Made by a program: the position numbers and the translations under genes. From positions 1 through 35,181 of the forward strand of contig JAPPEG010000344.1 of the NCBI GenBank assembly GCA_028875345.1: DNA of 35,181 nt, written 5' to 3'. The stretch's first letter is position 1. Each line of letters begins with the position of its first letter. Origin of the DNA: Gemmatimonadota bacterium (GTDB taxonomy: Bacteria > Latescibacterota > UBA2968 > UBA8231). The notes beneath the pieces are model-generated. The model saw only the letters and a program-made list of their open reading frames with translations, did not search any database and was not told where the DNA came from. This document shows positions 1 to 7,535 of the stretch, in pieces.

Positions 1-2468
1 CAAGCGATCCCATACGATCCCGTGCTCAACGCCCGCTGCTCAACTAGCCGCCGTACCAGTCGCCCTTGCAAATCGTAGATGAGTACCTCCACCGGACTAT
101 CATCGCCCACCTTGACTACCGCAAAGCGGAACGACGCCTCGTCGTTGATGCCATCGCCGTTGGGCGTAAACACCGCAGGCACCACCGACACCGCTTGCAC
201 CAAAGGACCAGACGCGACTTTGCCCACTAACGTCGTCGTATTACTGACCACTTCCACGACTGCCTCACCCGGATCCACCCGCTGCCAGCCGCCCTCGCCC
301 TCCGCACTGTTCTGCAATGACGCCAGCATCACTGCTCCGGTCGAAAACAAAGCCGTCGAAAAATCCAACCGCATCACCTCAACCCCCGAATCAGGCCCCA
401 GCGGTGCAAACGCTACCTGCAAGCTATCGCCCGAAGTAGGCACGACCTCAGTAGCGAAAGCCGTCCCAGTCGCCTCCCCGGCCGCTAGTTCGGTCGCGGT
501 ACCGCCATAAAGTCCCTCAAAGCGCAAGTTCATGTCGGTGGGAGCGATCAAAAGCAACTGGTCGAAACCGGGGTCGCCGCGGGCGAAGTCTGGACGTACG
601 TAAAAGGAGAAACGCTGCTCCTCGCCGAGGTTCTCAACCTCGAAAGGAGCGACTTCACCGACGAGTTCTTGCGCGACCGGATTGGTAAAGTTGAGCCGGA
701 TCGAACGCAGCGTTGCACTGACCTCTGGATCGTCCGAAAGCAGGACCGCGCGGATCTCGAGAAATTCGCGCGGACTAGGTGAAGTAATCGGGCTGCCCTC
801 CGCTACTTCATAGGGCGCACTCCAGTCGCTCCAATCTGCGCCAGCCACCTCCTCGCCAATAGTGTCGCCGCGAAAAATCGACAGCAATTTGTTGTATTCG
901 GCCTCGGTAACTTCAGTGCCGTCTTTTTTAAAGTAGCGCAGCACCTCGTCGAGTTCGTTGCCAGTGCGAGTCTGCAACACGACGCTGGTCCTCGGCGGCG
1001 TATCAGCGTCCCACTCAATGGAGGACAGGTTGCGGCTGCCGCCCAAGCGCACCAAGTCGGATGTCAAAGTCACTTCTGGCTGATACCCCCGCCCGTAGAG
1101 CTGAATCTCGGCTGGCTGACCAGAACCACCGCCAAAGCCGCCGCCCGCCTCATACTGCTTCCAGACGAGGTGAAAGAAGCGCGCCTTAATCCGCTCGAAG
1201 TCGTTGCCCTCGTAGAGGCCGAAACCCAACCCCTGACTGCTGCCATAGTCGCTGTTTTCCGTGCGATTGACCGCGACCGACCACTTGAGGCTGCCGTCGG
1301 CTTCAAGGCTGCCGTCGGAAAAATCTAGATGGTAGGCTTGAAAGGCCGCGCCAGCATAGGCGATGCGGAAGGCATCAATCCAGTAGAAGGCCCCCAAATC
1401 GAACAGGACTCCACCCTCCGGGGAATTCAGTGATCCCCGGCCGAAGCGGGTGATAAATTGGACCCTGCTTTCGATCTCGCCGTCGATCATGTTGCTAATT
1501 GAGGCCGTCTGTGTCGCCGTACCGGAACCACCGCGCTCCAGCATCTCAGAAAGGATCTCGTCGCCTTCGGCTAGAACCTCCAGCTCCGCTAGCCGCGGAC
1601 GCTCCTTGCGGTAGTAGCGAATCGAACCTCGACGGTCGGCGTCGAGACGCTCAAAAACCTTCTGCTCCACTAGGGTCTCGCGGCCCCCAGCGAGTTTTTT
1701 GAAGTAGTCAATCGCCCCCTGTTCTCCTGCCGACAGGGCCTCGTACTCGGCTTGGCTTAGCTCCCGGCCGCGGTCGAAATCGCTGCCGGTCACCACGATC
1801 TGCACGAAGCGGAGGCCAGTGCCGGCGAAATCATCTCCCAACTGGTCCATGTCGATCTCGAAGACGCGCTGTTCCTTGTTGGGCCGCAAGGTGCGCAACA
1901 GCGTGCTGAACTCTGGCAGCGGTGAGCGCTGGTTGCCTTTGGGCTTGTTGCCCTGTGAGGCCAGGACATCGAACTGCAAGAATGGGTCTCCCAAATCCTC
2001 GGCGACGAATTTGAGCACGATCTTCTTAGCGATCACCAACCGGCCCAAGTCAACGACGAACCACCACTGCGAAGCGAGGTCGGACTCCGCGCTCGCCGCT
2101 ACTGGTTCCCAGTAGGTCGTCAAATCTCCATCAAAAATGTTGGGCACCGCGGCAATATTCGCCGTGGCCCCGCCCTGTACCGCATCGAGTGGAACAATGT
2201 CTTCGGGGTCTTTTTTGATTCTTTCCGGGGGGCGCAAGCGCAAGTAATCGACGATATCCTGCACCGCATTGATGTCGCGGCGGACGTGCTGAGGCCGCAC
2301 CGACCCGTCGGCACCTAGTTCCAGCACCCCCGGTGGGAAGCTCCAGTTCTGCCAGTGAACGCGGCTGTTGACCACCACCTGACTCGCCGTCACCCGATGC
2401 CCTACTTGGGCCGAGACGCTCACGGCCCAACCAAGCACTAATACGATGCTGATACGCTGCATACCCAT
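1..2468 (-). CDS. Secreted discoidin/FlgD-Ig-type surface protein, C-terminus cut by window edge
   Basis: About 822 residues lie in the window and the frame stays open through base 1, so only the last 50-60 residues of the C-terminal domain are probably missing. The ATG at 2468 lies 3 nt after the stop of the upstream gene; a second ATG at 2462 is possible. A signal peptide (MGMQRISIVLVLGW..SVSAQ) opens the protein. Two discoidin-like segments are visible: near residue 109 (NIFDGDLTTYWEP then a WWFVVDLG strand) and near residue 325 (NMIDGE.. then VLFDLGAFYWIDAFRI). A W-S-D-W-S-x-P-Y segment lies in the middle. PNGDGIND near residue 760 starts a FlgD-Ig/CHU_C-like domain. Known: F5/8 type C folds bind carbohydrates or surfaces, and PNGDGIND-type ends are often secretion or anchoring signals in Bacteroidetes relatives. 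Inferred: a cell-surface or exported adhesin/carbohydrate-binding protein. It is the last gene seen in a three-gene run. Confidence 0.85.
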   Translation of the reverse strand, partial: MGMQRISIVLVLGWAVSVSAQVGHRVTASQVVVNSRVHWQNWSFPPGVLELGADGSVRPQHVRRDINAVQDIVDYLRLRPPERIKKDPEDIVPLDAVQGGATANIAAVPNIFDGDLTTYWEPVAASAESDLASQWWFVVDLGRLVIAKKIVLKFVAEDLGDPFLQFDVLASQGNKPKGNQRSPLPEFSTLLRTLRPNKEQRVFEIDMDQLGDDFAGTGLRFVQIVVTGSDFDRGRELSQAEYEALSAGEQGAIDYFKKLAGGRETLVEQKVFERLDADRRGSIRYYRKERPRLAELEVLAEGDEILSEMLERGGSGTATQTASISNMIDGEIESRVQFITRFGRGSLNSPEGGVLFDLGAFYWIDAFRIAYAGAAFQAYHLDFSDGSLEADGSLKWSVAVNRTENSDYGSSQGLGFGLYEGNDFERIKARFFHLVWKQYEAGGGFGGGSGQPAEIQLYGRGYQPEVTLTSDLVRLGGSRNLSSIEWDADTPPRTSVVLQTRTGNELDEVLRYFKKDGTEVTEAEYNKLLSIFRGDTIGEEVAGADWSDWSAPYEVAEGSPITSPSPREFLEIRAVLLSDDPEVSATLRSIRLNFTNPVAQELVGEVAPFEVENLGEEQRFSFYVRPDFARGDPGFDQLLLIAPTDMNLRFEGLYGGTATELAAGEATGTAFATEVVPTSGDSLQVAFAPLGPDSGVEVMRLDFSTALFSTGAVMLASLQNSAEGEGGWQRVDPGEAVVEVVSNTTTLVGKVASGPLVQAVSVVPAVFTPNGDGINDEASFRFAVVKVGDDSPVEVLIYDLQGRLVRRLVEQRALSTGSYGIA

Positions 2469-2471
2469 CTT

Positions 2472-4397
2472 TCAGTAGGCCAAAACGACAACGCGCTGGC
2501 GTGCTTCTTTGCGTTGGTCGCTTTCTACTTTCAGCCGTAGCAGATACAATCCCGGTGCAGCCACTGACCCATCCGCTAACCTCCCGTCCCAGTGCAGGGC
2601 AATCCGACCGCTCGCCGCGGTGCCTCGATCCACCGCCCCGATCCACCGCCCCGACAAGTCGTATAAGTCCAGCATCACTGGCACTGCACCAAAAAGGTTC
2701 AACAACTCGTATTCAATCTCAAGGACATCGTTGATGCCATCGCCGTTGGGCGTAAACACCGATGAGGATAGCTTGAGCGCGTTGACCGCTTTCTCCCCTA
2801 CCTCGGCTAACTCCACGCTCAGGGTATTGCTATCGGTCAGCGGATTGGCATCGCCTGGGGTTAATGCCTGCCGCACCTCAAAGGGCTTTTCGCTATCGGA
2901 GATCCGGCCGGCGAACACCGTCCCAAACTTGAACACCTCCACGGCGAAATCCACCTCGATCCGTTCACTGGTTTGCTGCACGTCCATTCTTGGGATTTTG
3001 AGGGCAAAGCCAGCGGCGTCCGAGCGCACGACTTCAAAACCGACTTCCTGGCCGGCGATTCGCACGCCGTCGATGCTGGTCACTTCGACCGGCGTCTCAA
3101 TCTCGATGGTGTCAAATCCCAAATCTTCGCGCTCGAATTGCGGCAGAATACTATAGGTAAATTGGGTGACGTCCCCAGCTTGGGCGCTCGGCGGCGTAAT
3201 CTCGGCTAACACTTGCGTTGCCACGGGCGGGTCCGAGACGCTAAACTGTAAAAAGTCCAGCCGTCCGCCAGCGTCCTTTCGCGCGGCAATATCGGCTTTG
3301 AGCTGTACGTAGCGCCGCGGTCTGTCAGCTTGCATCGCTCCCGAACCGGCCACAAAATCATAGGCCTGACTCCACAGCTCCCAGTTCTGGGTATCGGGCG
3401 TGATCCCAGCCTTCTCGCCTTTATTGAGCCTATCGTAGGCTCGCGCCGTAAGCGGCTGACCCTTGGCGTCAAAGCGACTCTGCTCGTCACCGCGGAAGGT
3501 GAAGCGCCAATAGATGCTCGGGTCTGGCACATCGCCGCTGCGCATCACTAAGTCGATCTGAGCACCAGCATCGACTTCGCCCGACCAGCTCAAATCGCCC
3601 AAGGCCACCGGCTTGCCCAAATCGATAATGCTACTGGTATAATTGGAGAAGGGCGCAAAACCCGAACCGTAGAGTTCCAACTCGGCCAATTCCCAAATTC
3701 CCCGCGTATTCTCCGGTGCCCGGAAGAGCAACTTGCGGATCGGCTCGTCGGGCATCTTCAAGTCAATGATCGGCTGCGTATTGTCGCGGATATTGTAAAT
3801 CACATCGAAGGCCACATAATCGCCCCGCGACCCAGCCTGAAGGTCTCGATTGGGATCCTTGAGCGGGTCGCCGTCGCTAGTGCCGATAATGAAGCGTTCG
3901 ACAAAGCGGTCGGTCATATAGCTAGGCCGTGGGTAGAACTTGACCCGGTCGATAAAGAACAGCCCGCCAAAATCGAAGATCAGGTTTTTAGTATTCGGTC
4001 CATGCGAGGCAAAACGACCATCTCCCAGATAGGCCGTATTGGGATCCTCGTCCCAGATAAGCTCATCGTCGTCGTTGAATCCCCCCCAGCCAATCCAAGT
4101 CAGGTAGAAGATATCACCAAGAGAATCGGCCTGCGGCAAAAGTGGTGTCAGATTGACCGTGGGGTCGAGTTGCCGCGGCTCAATGTGACCGCTGGTCACC
4201 TCTAGCAAGTTGGTACTACCGTGCAAATCCTCGTCAATATCGGCCCAATCAATCTGCACGAATTCCACCCCTTCAACCGATGCCAACTCCGGCGCAGGCT
4301 GGTCAGCCCCCCCGATCCGATAGATCGTTAGAGCACCAAGGTCGCCTGCCCCTACCACCAGCGACCCCACCGTCCACCATGCGATTAGGTGTCTCAT
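2472..4397 (-). CDS. Secreted discoidin/FlgD-Ig-type surface protein, paralog A
   Basis: 641 residues. The frame opens further upstream (TTG at 4418, ATG at 4412). I chose the ATG at 4397 because it makes the protein the same length as its tandem paralog at 4415-6340 and aligns both starts (MRHL against MKRG) exactly 23 residues before a shared TIYRIG. Signal peptide residues 1-23. LDPTVNLTPLL lies at about 77-87. A discoidin-like region at about 90-250 contains LIFDFGG and RVKFYPRP. A middle domain has NWELWSQAYDF and RRYVQLKA. The last 100 residues form a FlgD-Ig/CHU_C-like domain opening with VFTPNGDGIND and ending in VVVLAY. The neighbouring genes are 3 nt downstream and overlapping or nearly so upstream, so co-translation is likely. 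No enzymatic motif is visible. Inferred: exported, surface-attached binding protein. Confidence 0.9.
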   Translation of the reverse strand: MRHLIAWWTVGSLVVGAGDLGALTIYRIGGADQPAPELASVEGVEFVQIDWADIDEDLHGSTNLLEVTSGHIEPRQLDPTVNLTPLLPQADSLGDIFYLTWIGWGGFNDDDELIWDEDPNTAYLGDGRFASHGPNTKNLIFDFGGLFFIDRVKFYPRPSYMTDRFVERFIIGTSDGDPLKDPNRDLQAGSRGDYVAFDVIYNIRDNTQPIIDLKMPDEPIRKLLFRAPENTRGIWELAELELYGSGFAPFSNYTSSIIDLGKPVALGDLSWSGEVDAGAQIDLVMRSGDVPDPSIYWRFTFRGDEQSRFDAKGQPLTARAYDRLNKGEKAGITPDTQNWELWSQAYDFVAGSGAMQADRPRRYVQLKADIAARKDAGGRLDFLQFSVSDPPVATQVLAEITPPSAQAGDVTQFTYSILPQFEREDLGFDTIEIETPVEVTSIDGVRIAGQEVGFEVVRSDAAGFALKIPRMDVQQTSERIEVDFAVEVFKFGTVFAGRISDSEKPFEVRQALTPGDANPLTDSNTLSVELAEVGEKAVNALKLSSSVFTPNGDGINDVLEIEYELLNLFGAVPVMLDLYDLSGRWIGAVDRGTAASGRIALHWDGRLADGSVAAPGLYLLRLKVESDQRKEARQRVVVLAY

Positions 4398-4414
4398 CTG
4401 GCTCATCCCCATTC

Positions 4415-6340
4415 TCAATAGGCTAGGGCAATGACGCGCTGAAGCGCTTCCTTGCCTTGGTCGCTGTCAACTTCTAATCGCAGTAGATACAGCCCCGGCG
4501 CGGTCACGGCCCCATTCGCCAACACTCCATCCCAGGCCAGCGCGAATCGGCCACTCTCCGCCGTTCCCCGATGCACCACCCCTATCCTCCGTCCCGATAG
4601 ATCGTATAGCTCCAGTGCAACCGGCACTGCGCCGAAGAGGTTCAACAATTCGTATTCAATCTCGAGAGCATCGTTGATTCCGTCGCCGTTGGGCGTAACC
4701 ACCGGTGAGGACAACTTGAGCGCGTTGACCGCCTTCTCCTCCACATTGACCAGCCCCACGCTTAGCGTATTGCTATCCACCAGTGGATCGGCGTTGCCAG
4801 CAGTCAGCGCCTGCCGCACCTCAAAGGGCCTTTCGCTATCGGAAATCCTCCCGGTGAACACCGTCCCGAACTTGAATACTTCCACCGCAAAGTCAATCTC
4901 AATTAGTTCGCCCGTCTGTTGCGGGTCCATGCGCGGAATCCGCAACGCAAACCCTCGTGCGTCCGAGCGCACAATGTCAAAGCCGACCTCCTGGCCATCA
5001 ATCCGCAACGCGTCAATGATTGCAACCTCGACTGGGGTCTCAATCTCAATAGTATCAAACCCCAAATCCTCGTCGCGCAGTTGGGGCAGAATCGCATAGG
5101 TAAAAGACGTCACCTCGCCAGCGCGAGCACTTGCCGGCGCAAGCTCGGCCAAGGCTTGAGTTGCCACCGGCGGATTTGAAACGCTGAACTGCAAAAAGTC
5201 CAAGCGTCCGCCAGCTTCCTTCTGGGAAGTGAAATCAGCTCTGAGCTGCACGTAATGACGAGGTCTATCGGCCAGCAACACGTCTCCGCCGGCGGCGAAG
5301 CTATATGGCGGGCTCCAGTCGGACCAGTTTTCTGTATCAGGCGTGATCCCGGCCTTTTCGCCCTTTTCCAACCGGTTGTACGTGCTGAGCGTCAGAGCGG
5401 TACCATTGGTGCCAAAGCGACTGCGCTCGTCGCCGCGGAAAGTCAGGCGCCAATAGGAATTGGGATCGTCGTCATCACCACTGCGCATCGACAATGCTAC
5501 CTCTGCCCCTCCCTCGGCCTCCCCCAACCACGTTAGATCGCCCAAACTCGCCATGCCGCCTAAGTCGATGACGTTGGTCGTGTATTGGCTCTTGGGCGCG
5601 AAGCCGATACCGTAGAGTTCAAACTCGGCGATTTCCCAAACGCCTCGGGTGTTGGGCGGTGCTTCAAACATGAGTTGGCGGATAGGCGAATCGGGGATGC
5701 TCAACTCGATTACCGACTGCGTGTTTTCGGTGATGTTGTACACCAAATCGTAATCGCGAAACTGGCCACCCTCGCCGCCGACGACGTACTCGCGCGTATT
5801 CTTCTTGAGTGGATCTCCATCGCTGGTGCCAATGACGAAGCGCTCGATGAAGCGGGTGTCGAGAAAGCGTTCGCGGGGATAAAACCTGATGCGATCGACG
5901 ATAAAATTGCCGCCCAAGTCGAAGATCAGGAGCTTGTTTTTGACCCGGCCGTAGTCTCCGCCCCAATCGCCATCGCCGAGAAAGTGAGTCGTTGGGTCGC
6001 CGTCGAACATCGGTGCATCGCGGGCCGGAAAGTCAGCAAAACCGACGATCGTCTGCAAAGTCTCAATTCGGCCGCCGCGCTCGTCCAAAAGGGGCGTCAG
6101 GTTGACCGTTGGGTCTAGCTGCTGCGGCACAATCCCATCGGGGGCGAGCGCCATTTGTACCGCGCTACCGTGCGCTTTGGCATTTATGGCCTCCCACTCG
6201 AGCTGGACAAACTGATAGGGCACGTCCAACTCGGGCGCAGGTAAATCCGCTGCGCCGATGCGGTAAATGGTCAGCGCACCACTGCCTCCACTCCATCCTA
6301 CCATCCAAAGCGCCAAGAGCCATAAGCTACCCCTCTTCAT
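4415..6340 (-). CDS. Secreted discoidin/FlgD-Ig-type surface protein, paralog B
   Basis: 641 residues with an ATG at 6340; GGGGG sits 8 nt upstream as a possible ribosome site. Signal peptide MKRGSLWLLALWMVGWSGGSGA. LDPTVNLTPLL occurs at 75-85. The discoidin-like part (about 90-250) shows LLIFDLGGNFIVDRIRFYPRE. It is followed by the same middle domain (NWSDWSPPYSF, RHYVQLRADF, GFDTIEIETPVEV) as its neighbour. The C-terminal FlgD-Ig-like domain opens at VVTPNGDGIND and ends in VIALAY. It resembles the gene at 2472-4397 over its whole length, strongest in the last 200 residues, which indicates a tandem duplication. It is the first gene of a three-gene run that starts just after the terminator at 6384-6420. 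The cell-surface location is inferred from the signal peptide and the C-terminal domain type. Confidence 0.9.
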   Translation of the reverse strand: MKRGSLWLLALWMVGWSGGSGALTIYRIGAADLPAPELDVPYQFVQLEWEAINAKAHGSAVQMALAPDGIVPQQLDPTVNLTPLLDERGGRIETLQTIVGFADFPARDAPMFDGDPTTHFLGDGDWGGDYGRVKNKLLIFDLGGNFIVDRIRFYPRERFLDTRFIERFVIGTSDGDPLKKNTREYVVGGEGGQFRDYDLVYNITENTQSVIELSIPDSPIRQLMFEAPPNTRGVWEIAEFELYGIGFAPKSQYTTNVIDLGGMASLGDLTWLGEAEGGAEVALSMRSGDDDDPNSYWRLTFRGDERSRFGTNGTALTLSTYNRLEKGEKAGITPDTENWSDWSPPYSFAAGGDVLLADRPRHYVQLRADFTSQKEAGGRLDFLQFSVSNPPVATQALAELAPASARAGEVTSFTYAILPQLRDEDLGFDTIEIETPVEVAIIDALRIDGQEVGFDIVRSDARGFALRIPRMDPQQTGELIEIDFAVEVFKFGTVFTGRISDSERPFEVRQALTAGNADPLVDSNTLSVGLVNVEEKAVNALKLSSPVVTPNGDGINDALEIEYELLNLFGAVPVALELYDLSGRRIGVVHRGTAESGRFALAWDGVLANGAVTAPGLYLLRLEVDSDQGKEALQRVIALAY

Positions 6341-6383
6341 GCTCGCGACCCCCGAGGTTTATAGAATACACAAATCATAATAC
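6341..6383 (-). promoter_or_regulatory. Possible promoter for the three-gene surface-protein run
   Basis: Between the terminator hairpin and the start at 6340, the minus strand reads TTTGTA, 17 nt, then TATAAA. The -10-like box is a fair match and the -35-like box is poor (three of six to TTGACA). A G-rich stretch follows just before the ATG. The position, directly after a terminator and before the first gene of a tight run, is the main argument. Confidence 0.35.
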
Positions 6384-6420
6384 AAAGAGGGAGAGTAGAG
6401 CAACTCTACCCTCCCTCTTC
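6384..6420 (-). terminator. Intrinsic terminator after the CBM9-like gene
   Basis: Nearly perfect inverted repeat of about 16-17 bp (arms 6384-6400 and 6404-6420) around a 3-nt loop. On the minus strand the single imperfect pair becomes a G-U wobble and the 3' arm ends in CTCTTT followed by an AT-rich tail. It lies about 30 nt past the stop of the gene at 6453-7379 and separates that gene from the next run. Confidence 0.75.
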
Positions 6421-6452
6421 TTTATTGGCTTAAAACTGCTAGTTGTTCGCGC

Positions 6453-7379
6453 CTATCGACCGAACGAAGCCTTGATGTGACCCCAGCTATTGCCTTCAAC
6501 AGACGTCGTCTGCTCCGGCAGCAACTCGGCCATGACCGGCAGCAGAATGTAGTCACTGCCGCAGGCACCGTCGCCGTTGATGCAGGGCTGGCCGCCCAGC
6601 GCCCACTTAGCGGTGCGAGGATCGTCCGAACTCGGGCCGTTGTCGTTATCGACGACTTGGATACCAACGCCGATGATCTCACCCTCGACAAAGTCGTGGA
6701 GGATGCTGTTTTCGGGGCTGTTGTGATCGAAATCATCCCAACCAACCGTGTACCACTCGGCCTGGAAGTTGGACTCAGTGCCGTGAGCACCATCGAGGTT
6801 GAAGGAGTCGGGGCAGCACGAATAAGGCTCTTTGTCGTGCCAAGTCGAACTGCTCAGCCAGAACCAATAGAAGCCAAAAGGCTCGAGAGCCGGCCAGCGG
6901 TAGTGACCCGTCTGGTTGGTGCGGCCGTTGTTGCGGGCCCGTTCCTCTGCGTCTTCGTAGTCACCCGTCCAGAAGGCGAAGCGGTCGGCGCTGTGATCAG
7001 CATCGAGGAAAATCTCAATGCTGTCATCCTGACCGCAGCAGCCAAAGCCGCCAGCATCGCGATCCCAAATGTCATCGAAGCGGTCATAGACGTAATAGAC
7101 GCGATCCAACTCGTCGTTCCAACCAACGGCGACGCGGAAGTTGAGGTTGGCGGTGTCGATCTCGCGGCCGATATCGCCCTCGGCGACTTCCGTCTGGAAG
7201 ATGTCGATCCACAACTCCGCCGGCAGCACATTCCACTCAGAGATGTCGCCATCCAAGTTGGGAAGGTGGGTCGACGGCCACTGCCACGCCCCGAAGATCT
7301 GGCCTTCTGGGAAGTGGGCGAGGCTCGCCGTGCTAGTCAGCATCAACGCCGTAGCGGCGAAAGCTAACAATTTTTTCAT
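6453..7379 (-). CDS. Secreted CBM9/DOMON-like protein
   Basis: 308 residues. The start is secure: ATG at 7379 with AGGAGGT 8 nt upstream, then a classic signal peptide (MKKLLAFAATALMLTSTASLA). After it, LDGDISEWN near residue 42 and DDSIEIFLDADHS near 143 are the two hallmark segments of CBM9-like/DOMON-type sugar- or ligand-binding domains, with VGWNDELDRVYYVYDRFDD as the strand pair between them. Unusual are two CC pairs (GCCGQ, SCCPD) and two further cysteines near the C-terminus (CINGDGACG), consistent with disulfides in an exported protein. No catalytic domain is attached. The gene is framed by terminators at 7411-7451 and 6384-6420, so it is probably transcribed alone, and its ribosome site is the best in the minus-strand cluster. 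Substrate unknown; a carbohydrate-binding or scaffold role is inferred. Confidence 0.85.
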   Translation of the reverse strand: MKKLLAFAATALMLTSTASLAHFPEGQIFGAWQWPSTHLPNLDGDISEWNVLPAELWIDIFQTEVAEGDIGREIDTANLNFRVAVGWNDELDRVYYVYDRFDDIWDRDAGGFGCCGQDDSIEIFLDADHSADRFAFWTGDYEDAEERARNNGRTNQTGHYRWPALEPFGFYWFWLSSSTWHDKEPYSCCPDSFNLDGAHGTESNFQAEWYTVGWDDFDHNSPENSILHDFVEGEIIGVGIQVVDNDNGPSSDDPRTAKWALGGQPCINGDGACGSDYILLPVMAELLPEQTTSVEGNSWGHIKASFGR

Positions 7380-7386
7380 TGCTGAA

Positions 7387-7393
7387 ACCTCCT
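7387..7393 (-). promoter_or_regulatory. Strong Shine-Dalgarno for the CBM9-like gene
   Basis: AGGAGGT on the minus strand, 7-8 nt before the ATG at 7379. It fixes the start and contrasts with the weak or absent ribosome sites of the neighbouring surface-protein genes. Confidence 0.8.
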
Positions 7394-7410
7394 ATGTAAG
7401 GTTTAAAATA

Positions 7411-7451
7411 AAAGGCGGTGTCACCACCTGGCACTGTTGGCGACCGCCTTT
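7411..7451 (-). terminator. Intrinsic terminator after the TPR membrane-protein gene
   Basis: Perfect 9-bp inverted repeat AAAGGCGGT / ACCGCCTTT (7411-7419 with 7443-7451) with a 23-nt loop. On the minus strand the stem is followed directly by TATTTTAAA; on the plus strand there is no T-run. It lies 85 nt past the stop of the gene at 7536-9278. The large loop lowers confidence slightly. A TTGACA on the minus strand (7522-7527) precedes the hairpin, so it could alternatively act inside a leader of the next gene. Confidence 0.65.
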
Positions 7452-7535
7452 ACTTGAGAGCATTTCCACCGAACACTCCCTGTGTAAAACCGTCAACTAA
7501 CAAAAAAAGGATTGGATAATTTGTCAATGATTTTC

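Noticed and set aside
6477-7367. Plus-strand open frame of 296 codons
   Set aside because: It is antisense to the CBM9-like gene, which has a strong ribosome site, signal peptide and domain motifs. The plus frame has no recognisable domain and repeats Val/Ala/Glu as expected from an opposite-strand shadow.
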